DNA of 45,519 nucleotides from an uncultured Prevotella sp. (GTDB taxonomy: Bacteria > Bacteroidota > Bacteroidia > Bacteroidales > Bacteroidaceae): contig CAJOQT010000030.1 in NCBI GenBank assembly GCA_905236875.1, positions 1 through 45,519 of the forward strand. The letters run 5' to 3'. The first letter of the stretch is position 1, and each line of letters starts with the position of its first letter. The notes under the pieces are model-generated. The model saw nothing but the letters and a program-made list of their open reading frames with translations, made no database searches and was not told the DNA's origin. Shown here piece by piece: positions 39,569 through 45,519 of this stretch. A program made the translations under genes and the position numbers.

Positions 39569-39909
39569 CCGAAACAAAAACAAGACGGATACCCAGGCTC
39601 CCGCGAGGGCTACTACGTGAGGGCGGTTCAGGGACTGACGTTCAATGCTGACGGCACAGGCACCTGCTACCATTACCTGTGCGACGTGGCGGGCGATCCG
39701 CTCAGCATCTACGGCGGCAGCATGGATGCGGAGAACGGACGGTTCCACTTTACCGTCAAGGATGACAGCATTGTCACCATTATCCGTGACGGTGAGGGCG
39801 ACGGCCTCCACTCTAAGACGTGCCCTTGCTGACGGTTAACAGTGTGGATAGCGACGATGAGCTGAATTGGAAATTACAGGGGTTTGACGAGAACGAGGAA
39901 GACCGCTAA
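39569..39909 (+). pseudogene. Frameshifted remnant of an unknown gene
   Basis: An open stretch without a start begins after a stop at 39566 and reads REGYYVRAVQGLTFNADG and DPLSIYGGSMDAENGRFHF, ending TCPC-stop at 39832. A -1 shift near 39815-39822 would continue as PLLTVNSVDSDDELNWKLQG and FDENEEDR to a TAA at 39907. The coding character (no stops, plausible composition) on both sides of the shift suggests one gene, truncated at the 5' end and frameshifted. No family recognised; a GTG at 39617 could in principle start a 71-residue peptide. It lies 8 nt behind the pectinesterase and converges on the AsmA-like gene. Confidence 0.6.
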
Positions 39910-39914
39910 CAATA

Positions 39915-41828
39915 CTATTTCTTCTTCTTGTCCTTCTTCTTGTCTTTTTTCTTGTCCTTTTTGTCCTTCTTCCGTTGTCCGTTGTCCGTTGTCCGTTGTC
40001 TCTTATTTTTTTTATCTGTTGTCCGTTGTCCGTTGTCCGTTGTCCTTTTCCATGGCACATGGAAATGCAGTCCAGGCTTGATCTTCATGTCCTTCAGCGA
40101 CTCGGTCTTCGTAAAGGTAAACGAGCAGGTGATGTCGGCAAGCTTTCCTTTGTCAACGATTTTTCCTTCGGCTACTGCGCCGTCGCTCTCGATGACGGCA
40201 TCGACGTTACTCGTCTTAACTATTCCATACTGAACCTTATCCACATGGGCATCAACATGGCCGATAGGCAGCTTGCCGCCTTTCTTCCTGCGCATGGCGG
40301 CAGTACGGTCTTTTGAGAAGTCAATCTTGAAGTTGGCCGAACACATAAGGTTTTTCAGGCTTTCCATATCGAAGGCCTTGCCTATCTGGAACGGGTTGAC
40401 GGTACGTATGGAGCCGACAACATATTTGGTGTCTTCCAGCAGTGAGAAATTGAAATTGAGGTCGCCCAGTGCCGTATGCAGCCGTCCGCCGAATTGCTCA
40501 CGACGGTACAATACGGCAAAGTCGCCCTGATAGGTGATGTTGCCAATCCTTTTCAGCTGTGCCATCATCAGCTTCTTGACGGTAAACTGATTGATAATCT
40601 CTTCCGTGATACCTTTGCTGGCCGTCATCCTGTTCACATGGAACCTGACTGCCAGTTTCTCTTTCTCCTTCCAGTCCCTGATGTTACCTTCTGCCTGGAT
40701 GTTCAGCCGCTTGTCCTTGGTGTTGACGCGGACGTCGTGAAACTGCATGCCTTTGTCGTCTCCCTCAATACGTACCTGAAGCTGCAACGGTATGGTGAAG
40801 TTGGCCAGCGAACGGGTAAATGGTGTCGAGATGTCCTGCAGCAGGGTGTTGCCGTAGATTGTCGTCGTCTTGTAGCTGAGCGTCCTGCCCAGCTTTTTGT
40901 TGGGCAGCTGGAAGACGGCCGTGTCGAACCGTAGCGTGGTACCCTTGCCCTGCGTCACTTCAAAGTCGTTCAGCCACAGCGACTTCCAGTTGGTGGATAT
41001 GCGGCTGCGTAACTTGCTGATGTGGATGCCCGTCGTATCGTCATCGACGGTACAGTCTATGAGTGTGACGTTGAGTGTGTCTTTGTTGAAATGGTTGATG
41101 GAAAACCGCAGGTTCACCATCAGGTCCAGGTGTCCCACGTCGAAGAAGCCGCGATGAGGCTTGCCGGTATTCTTGCGTGGCAGATGGTTGTCTGTGGAGA
41201 AACGCAGGCTGTCGAAGCTGATGGATGCCTTTTTGAAGCGTTTCAGGTAGTTGCCTTCCTTTAGTTGTATGTGTCGCGTCACTGGTCCGCGTTTCGTGGT
41301 TCGCTCCCATACGGCATCGATGTTCCTGATGCATAGCCTGGTCATGTCCAGCCTCAACCGTTGTCTGTCGTCCGTTGTCTGTCGTCCGTTGTCCGTTGTC
41401 CGTTGTCCGTTGTCCGTCCGTAGTCGGTCAATGACAAACTGGAAGTTGGCAGCCGAGTCGGGAGTGAGCTGGTAGATATGAGCTTCAAAGCCTTCGATGT
41501 TAGCCTCCTCGATGACTACATGGTTGCTCAACAGTTCCCACAGGCTCAAATCGACGGTCAGGTGTTCGAGATGGAACATCGGGCGTTGCTGTAGGTCGTC
41601 GATGCTGACATTATGCAGCAGGATGTTCTGATCCCATACATTAATGTTCGCGCTGTCAATCGACACACGTGTCTGCAGCTGTTCCGACAGTATGTTCGTT
41701 GCTCGTCTAACCAGCCAGTTCTGGACTGTTGGCGTAGATAACGAGAATGCCGCCACCGTAAACAATATTGCGATGACGGCAGCTATGGCCAATGCCACTA
41801 CTATCCATCTCTTGATCCTCCTGCCCAT
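39915..41828 (-). CDS. AsmA-like membrane-anchored protein with heptamer-coded segments
   Basis: A 637-residue envelope protein: one N-terminal membrane helix (WIVVALAIAAVIAILFTVAAF), then a long beta-rich periplasmic part typical of AsmA/TamB-type lipid-bridge proteins (LQTRVSIDSANINVWDQNILLHNVSI; DLMVNLRFSINHFN). Such proteins act between the two membranes, probably in lipid homeostasis. Two stretches are encoded by GTTGTCC-type 7-nt repeats: RTDNGQRTTDNGRQTTDDR near 139-157, and RTTDNGQRTTDKKNKRQR-type sequence near the end. After the latter come about 20 lysine/aspartate residues (KKDKKDKKKDKKK). Three 7-nt units make exactly seven codons, giving the DNGQRTT repeat. A 1-nt overlap (TAATG) couples it to the merR gene upstream. 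Confidence 0.8.
   Translation of the reverse strand: MGRRIKRWIVVALAIAAVIAILFTVAAFSLSTPTVQNWLVRRATNILSEQLQTRVSIDSANINVWDQNILLHNVSIDDLQQRPMFHLEHLTVDLSLWELLSNHVVIEEANIEGFEAHIYQLTPDSAANFQFVIDRLRTDNGQRTTDNGRQTTDDRQRLRLDMTRLCIRNIDAVWERTTKRGPVTRHIQLKEGNYLKRFKKASISFDSLRFSTDNHLPRKNTGKPHRGFFDVGHLDLMVNLRFSINHFNKDTLNVTLIDCTVDDDTTGIHISKLRSRISTNWKSLWLNDFEVTQGKGTTLRFDTAVFQLPNKKLGRTLSYKTTTIYGNTLLQDISTPFTRSLANFTIPLQLQVRIEGDDKGMQFHDVRVNTKDKRLNIQAEGNIRDWKEKEKLAVRFHVNRMTASKGITEEIINQFTVKKLMMAQLKRIGNITYQGDFAVLYRREQFGGRLHTALGDLNFNFSLLEDTKYVVGSIRTVNPFQIGKAFDMESLKNLMCSANFKIDFSKDRTAAMRRKKGGKLPIGHVDAHVDKVQYGIVKTSNVDAVIESDGAVAEGKIVDKGKLADITCSFTFTKTESLKDMKIKPGLHFHVPWKRTTDNGQRTTDKKNKRQRTTDNGQRKKDKKDKKKDKKKDKKKK
39971..40045 (-). 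repeat. GTTGTCC tandem repeats in the 3' part of the AsmA-like gene
   Basis: Two blocks of four or more 7-nt units (39971-40000 and 40016-40045), separated by an A/T-rich 15 bp. Encode DNGQRTT-type repeats on the minus strand. Confidence 0.9.
41358..41424 (-). repeat. GTTGTCC tandem repeat in the 5' part of the AsmA-like gene
   Basis: About nine units, GTTGTCC with GTTGTCT and GTCGTCC variants. Encodes the RTDNGQRTTDNGRQTTDDR segment. Confidence 0.9.
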
Positions 41829-42178
41829 TATTGCAGTCCGTCCAATTGCCGCTTCAGGGCTTGCAGGTCTTCACGCACGCTGGTCAGACGCTGTATCATG
41901 TCTGCCGTGCGGTCTGCACCGTCGCGGTTGCTGTTGATGATCTTCTTCGCAGCAGCCAGCTTGAAGCCACGAACCTTCACCAGGTTATGTATCAGACGAA
42001 TCTGCTCAATGTCCTTCTCGGTGTATTGGCGCACCTTGGCCGGACCACTGGTCTTGGGCTTCAGATAGGGAAACTCCGTCTCCCAATAACGTAGCGTACT
42101 CTCGTTCAGGTCGAACATCTCGGCAACCTCCTTGATGGAGTAGTACAGTTTCAAATTCTTGTTCAGATTCAGTGCCAT
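41828..42178 (-). CDS. MerR-family transcriptional regulator
   Basis: A 116-residue DNA-binding protein. The winged HTH is clear: KLYYSIKEVAEMFDLNESTLRYWETEFPYLKPKTSGPAKVRQYTEKDIEQIRLIHNLV, followed by a coiled dimer helix (DMIQRLTSVREDLQALKRQLDGL). No effector domain and no cysteine cluster, so it belongs to the small HTH-type MerR proteins and not to the metal sensors. Targets are unknown. The stop overlaps the ATG of the AsmA-like gene by one base, so the two are co-translated. Confidence 0.92.
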   Translation of the reverse strand: MALNLNKNLKLYYSIKEVAEMFDLNESTLRYWETEFPYLKPKTSGPAKVRQYTEKDIEQIRLIHNLVKVRGFKLAAAKKIINSNRDGADRTADMIQRLTSVREDLQALKRQLDGLQ

Positions 42179-42204
42179 AATTCTCTATTCATTTATTTTG
42201 ATGG

Positions 42205-42212
42205 CAAAGTTA
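42205..42212 (-). promoter_or_regulatory. -7 box of the merR promoter
   Basis: TAACTTTG on the minus strand, 26 nt before the ATG. The region upstream of it (42215-42260) is an A-rich 7-8 nt repeat (GAATAAAAAAATAAAA type). Confidence 0.65.
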
Positions 42213-42297
42213 CGAAAAAAATGAAAGAATAAAAAAATAAAAGAATAAAAAAATAAAAAAACACGTGAGAGATGGAGAGAAAGATTTAAATTCTTTG

Positions 42298-42305
42298 TAT
42301 TTTTG
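42298..42305 (+). promoter_or_regulatory. -7 box of the lipoprotein gene promoter
   Basis: TATTTTTG, 38 nt before the ATG at 42344. No clear -33 TTTG. Confidence 0.55.
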
Positions 42306-42343
42306 CACACAAATAAATGATTAAACCATAAAATGACAACGAC

Positions 42344-43147
42344 ATGAAAAGTTTTTCAACCATCATCATTGCCGTCGTGCTGATACTGACGGCTTTCCAG
42401 CTGACCGCATGCAACCGTTTGAAGAAACTCGTAGATAAGGAGGAGAAGGACACCGTCAGTGTAGAACAGCCGCTGGCGGCCGATGCTGACGTGCCGGAGG
42501 AAGAGACTATAGACTACGACCCTTCCGACATCACCGCCTTTGGACTGTACGGACATGTCAAGGAAGCTGTGCAGATGACCTACGAAGCGACTCTTCAAGG
42601 TGACAAGCTGGTACGCGGTGAACGCGCAGAGGGCAGCGAGACGCGCTATTACCGTTTCCAGGAAGACGGACTCGTCACCTACGACTGCTATAAGAATGAA
42701 TATACCTACGACCAGAATGGCAAGTTCATTCGCGGACGCTCTGACGCCTCGAAGATGGAACGTTCGCCGCGTGGACTCATTGCCCGCTACGAGAACCGCG
42801 AGTCCAGCAACCACTGGGAGGGCTACTCCTGCGATTTTGAGTACGATCAGGAAGGACGCATGACGAAGCTGATCTTCACGGGCTGGGAAGAAGTCTTCGA
42901 GTATAATTATACCTATGACGGTGACAAGGTCTATCCTTCTCGCGAACTGATGGAGGGACAGGCATGTGCCGACCTCTTCAAGAGTCGCACGGAGTATCGC
43001 TATACCCGTTTCGACAGTCACGGCAACTGGCTTGAGCGCGAGCTGTGGCTAACGGAAGAGCAGGGCGTGGAAGACGGTACTGACTCCCCACAAATGGACG
43101 TTTCACGCAGGTACCAGATCGAGGTACGCAAGATTTCCTACTATTGA
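42344..43147 (+). CDS. Lipoprotein with RHS/YD-like strands, unknown function
   Basis: A 267-residue predicted lipoprotein: hydrophobic N-terminus MKSFSTIIIAVVLILTAFQLTAC with lipobox LTAC, an acidic linker (EEKDTVSVEQPLAADADVPEEETIDYD), then short beta-strand motifs such as YDCYKNEYTYDQNGKFIRGR, CDFEYDQEGRMTKLIF, YNYTYDGDKVYPSREL and YRYTRFDSHGNWLERELWL. These YxYDxxGxxx motifs look like YD/RHS or MORN-like outer-membrane repeats. I know no function. It is a single gene between two promoters and is followed by a perfect 15-bp hairpin. Confidence 0.75.
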   Translation: MKSFSTIIIAVVLILTAFQLTACNRLKKLVDKEEKDTVSVEQPLAADADVPEEETIDYDPSDITAFGLYGHVKEAVQMTYEATLQGDKLVRGERAEGSETRYYRFQEDGLVTYDCYKNEYTYDQNGKFIRGRSDASKMERSPRGLIARYENRESSNHWEGYSCDFEYDQEGRMTKLIFTGWEEVFEYNYTYDGDKVYPSRELMEGQACADLFKSRTEYRYTRFDSHGNWLERELWLTEEQGVEDGTDSPQMDVSRRYQIEVRKISYY

Positions 43148-43157
43148 TGCGCTTCAC

Positions 43158-43201
43158 GATTTATCATTTTCTAACAAAATGGTGTAAGAAAATGATAAAT
43201 C
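43158..43201 (+). terminator. Hairpin after the lipoprotein gene
   Basis: Perfect 15-bp arms GATTTATCATTTTCT / AGAAAATGATAAATC with a 14-nt loop, 11 nt after the stop. No T-tract follows, so it may be a Rho-aided terminator or a processing stem. Confidence 0.65.
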
Positions 43202-43244
43202 CGCGAAAAAATGAGGGTAGGACACCAAGAAAATGCCCGAAATG

Positions 43245-43276
43245 TTTGTTAGTTTGAAGAATAATGCTTATCTTTG
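43245..43276 (+). promoter_or_regulatory. Promoter of the large surface-protein gene
   Basis: TTTG (43245-43248), 20-nt gap, TATCTTTG (43269-43276); leader of about 70 nt to the ATG. Confidence 0.8.
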
Positions 43277-43350
43277 CCCTGTCGTTGTTTAGGTAACACG
43301 GACAGAACATAAAATATACATATTATTATCAATTAAAAAACCAAACAATT

Positions 43351-45519
43351 ATGAAAAAGTTATTTACTTCATTAGTCCTCCTTTTAGGAGTGATGATGGT
43401 ACAGGCACAGATCCTTAAAGTGGGTGGTGTCGATGTAAGCGTTTCTGGTACTTCTACTGTTACCGTAACTGGTGGTGACATCAAGTCGGGTACGGTCAAA
43501 TATGACCAGAAGAATAAATGTCTCTATTTAGATGGTGTCACAATAACACGTACCAGCGGTGACTGTGTTTACTCCAGTATAGATGGTCTGACCGTCTATT
43601 TAAAAGGTTCAAACACTCTGACTTGCGGATCCGAATCAAGTAATCTCAGCGCTTGCTTTTATTTAATAGGAAAGACAGAGTTGCGGTCGTATAGCTATTA
43701 TGCCCCGGCTACTGTCACGCTGACGAACGACGGAGCTGGTTGTGACATAGTAATGGAAGCTGGTTACCGTCTTGACGTAAGTTGCATGCACTTGACCTGT
43801 AAGACAAAGAGCCATCACTGCATGCGTGCCACGAACTCCGCTAGTATCTTCGCTCCAAACTATACCTGGATTACGTTCGAAGCAGGCGGAACGAATACTT
43901 ATGCTTTGTATCTCTTCAAAGGAGGTATATACACCAACTTGAACAGTCTGCCACAGTCTGTTGTTACTAACTCTGGATACAGTTTCAGTTCTACAGCAGG
44001 CGGTATCGTTAATTCCAGCGGTAATTTGGTAGCCTCAGCTAATGTCGTACCGACCATAGTCATTGGTAAGGTTCCTGTCAGCATGATTAATCATAGCTGG
44101 GACAAGGATGACGCTGCAGCCGCTAACCTTGGCTTGAGTGCTGGTACCGTCAGTTTCGACTACGCAAGCAAGACACTTAAGCTCGACGGTGTAACTTTAT
44201 CCAGTTCTGGTCAGCTGGTTCAAAATCGTTTGTCTGGTCTTAGCATCGAGACCACGGGTACCACCACAGTTAAGTCTTCGGGTGATTGGCCCATTATACT
44301 TTATGCAAAAACTAATTTTACTGGAACGGGTACTCTGATAGTTGAGGCAACCAATGGCAATTTTTCTGGTGTCAGAGTTAATAATTCCGCAGATGTCACT
44401 GTCAAGATGGGCAAACTCAGTGTTACAGGTCCATATTATGGATGGAGCGGAGGATCAGGCGGAACGTTGACCTTAAGCAAATACAATAGCACCAGTGTAA
44501 GCTCCGACTATTATTTCAAGGGAACTGGTCATGGTGCCCTGAATGCAAAGAAGCTGGTATTGACTGACATGGACTTCTGGAGTGGTACCGACGGTACACC
44601 GGGATGCTACTTCGATGAAGATAAAAGTGATGGTACTAATAAGGGATTTGTCTGTCAGAATGGTGGAGCGATTGTAAAGGGTGAAAATGTGGTGAATTTC
44701 TACAAACTCGATGACGGTGACAAGTATCCTATTTTCGTCGGTGGCACACAGGTAACATGGTGTAACAAAGATGGTGTTGGTAGTAAGTACATCACCGCTG
44801 GCGGTGGTACGGCTGTAAAGTGGAACAACAGCGACAGAATACTGACGCTGAATAACGTGACACTGAAAACTACTGCCAGTGGCGTTAAAGGCATTTCTGT
44901 TGGTTCTTCTTTGTCTGGTGATCTGACAGTCAACATTACAGGCGAGAATTCCATAACTTCTGCCGATGATGCCTTCTATATGAACAAGAACACAACATTC
45001 TCAGGTGATGGTAAAGCAGAGTTCATCTCAACAGCAGAATCAGGCCTGTCCGGCGCAGGCGGTGCATGCCCAACGTTCACCTTACGCCAGCCTATCAAGT
45101 TCCAGGGAAAGAGGTACGGCTATTGGGGAACCGGCTCTTCAAACGAGGTGATGACGATTAAAAAGACTTCGACTGGCGGATATGTTCGCTTCTCTGGTGA
45201 GTCTGCAGCTGTATATAATCTGACAAAACTTTCACTGGACAAGGTTGGATTTGTTTCTTTAGCTAGTTCAGAGAACCTCTATGGATGCTATTTCGATCCA
45301 GATGAAAAAACTGTGATGCAGAATGGCGGTGTTACAGCCAAGGGAGCCGGTAAATTTGTGGCATTCGGATATATTTCTAGTAGTTACAACATTTATGTCG
45401 GTGACGTACAGGTTAACGATCTTAATGCGGGTGGTATAGGCAGTAAGTACATCACCGCTGGCGGTGCTACGGCCGCAGTCTATGATGCAACCAACAAGAA
45501 ACTGACGCTGAACGGTGCG
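43351..45519 (+). CDS. Large modular beta-helix-like surface protein (3' end outside window)
   Basis: The frame is open to the last base (723 codons). A signal peptide (MKKLFTSLVLLLGVMMVQAQ) is followed by repeated modules of about 215-225 residues starting near 22, 236, 459 and 682. Each has a VGGxxVT-type strand, a YDxxNKxLTLDGVTL strand pair (SGTVKYDQKNKCLYLDGVTI; AGTVSFDYASKTLKLDGVTL; GTAVKWNNSDRILTLNNVTL; ATAAVYDATNKKLTLNGA) and a TVxITGxNSI-type strand. Modules three and four share nearly identical DNA (from 44779 and 45439). The pattern recalls parallel beta-helix carbohydrate-binding domains such as Cthe_2159 and matches the N-terminal domain of the LRR protein at 17520. Ligand and C-terminal tail are not visible. 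Secretion is certain; a glycan-binding role is an inference. Confidence 0.8.
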   Translation, partial: MKKLFTSLVLLLGVMMVQAQILKVGGVDVSVSGTSTVTVTGGDIKSGTVKYDQKNKCLYLDGVTITRTSGDCVYSSIDGLTVYLKGSNTLTCGSESSNLSACFYLIGKTELRSYSYYAPATVTLTNDGAGCDIVMEAGYRLDVSCMHLTCKTKSHHCMRATNSASIFAPNYTWITFEAGGTNTYALYLFKGGIYTNLNSLPQSVVTNSGYSFSSTAGGIVNSSGNLVASANVVPTIVIGKVPVSMINHSWDKDDAAAANLGLSAGTVSFDYASKTLKLDGVTLSSSGQLVQNRLSGLSIETTGTTTVKSSGDWPIILYAKTNFTGTGTLIVEATNGNFSGVRVNNSADVTVKMGKLSVTGPYYGWSGGSGGTLTLSKYNSTSVSSDYYFKGTGHGALNAKKLVLTDMDFWSGTDGTPGCYFDEDKSDGTNKGFVCQNGGAIVKGENVVNFYKLDDGDKYPIFVGGTQVTWCNKDGVGSKYITAGGGTAVKWNNSDRILTLNNVTLKTTASGVKGISVGSSLSGDLTVNITGENSITSADDAFYMNKNTTFSGDGKAEFISTAESGLSGAGGACPTFTLRQPIKFQGKRYGYWGTGSSNEVMTIKKTSTGGYVRFSGESAAVYNLTKLSLDKVGFVSLASSENLYGCYFDPDEKTVMQNGGVTAKGAGKFVAFGYISSSYNIYVGDVQVNDLNAGGIGSKYITAGGATAAVYDATNKKLTLNGA

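Overview
The window looks like a piece of a Bacteroidales chromosome, most probably Prevotella/Segatella-like. Evidence: promoters carry the Bacteroidetes -7 box TAnnTTTG with an upstream TTTG about 19-20 nt away (for example before dxs, lplA, surE and parA); surface proteins end in a short tail of the type YTLxGxKL...GxYIHNGxKxVxK; and meso-diaminopimelate dehydrogenase, a DUF5683-MltD-RelA block and Bacteroidetes-type glycyl-tRNA synthetase are present. Species assignment is an inference; no rRNA gene is in the window.

Layout. 1-3374 (+): the end of glyS, an FKBP-type lipoprotein, and an ABC-type ATPase plus DUF4435 pair that resembles the two-gene PARIS anti-phage system. 3356-9169 (-): an apparent operon dxs-trkA-trkH-manA. 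9284-15977 (+): lipoate-protein ligase, then the whole glycine cleavage system gcvT-gcvH-gcvPA-gcvPB and its lipoamide dehydrogenase. 15974-17437 (-): a GH28 pectinase-like enzyme. 17482-20216 (+): a two-module leucine-rich-repeat surface protein. 20486-21446 (-): ddh. 21533-23715 (+): a DUF853 HerA-like ATPase and a lipoprotein. 23718-26584 (-): a DUF5020 protein, lpxB and surE. 26612-31464: an accessory stretch with a doubly broken kelch/AraC regulator, a 22-bp tandem array, a small Gly-rich peptide gene, a fibronectin-III surface protein without a 5' end, and a small secreted protein. 31544-38368 (+): parA, parB, DUF5683, mltD and relA. 38439-39909 (+): a CE8 pectin methylesterase and a frameshifted remnant. 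39915-42212 (-): merR and an AsmA-like protein. 42298-45519 (+): a lipoprotein and the start of a large modular surface protein that runs off the window.

The most unusual content is not a gene but repeated DNA. (a) A family of short G/C-rich palindromes (core CTCCCC-N-GGGGAG, flanked by AGACCCC / GGGGTCT) occurs about 22 times, both between genes and, always in frame, inside genes. Housekeeping enzymes are included: lpdA has four, lpxB three, surE two, DUF853 two, pectinesterase three, gcvPA one. (b) Many gaps contain tandem repeats with a 7-8 nt period, in several unrelated sequences (GTTGTCC, AAGTGAC, AGAGTTT, AAACTTA, AAAAGGT, AGAATGA). The same kind of repeat is translated within ParB, the AsmA-like protein and at least five signal peptides. 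In three of those five, the repeat upstream of the start codon is the reverse complement of the repeat in the signal-peptide codons. (c) Palindromes of class (a) sit inside or beside arrays of class (b) at three places. Together these suggest active small repeats that colonise both spacer and coding DNA, similar in principle to the Rickettsia palindromic elements and the heptanucleotide repeats of filamentous cyanobacteria. I cannot tell from the sequence alone whether this has been described for this lineage.
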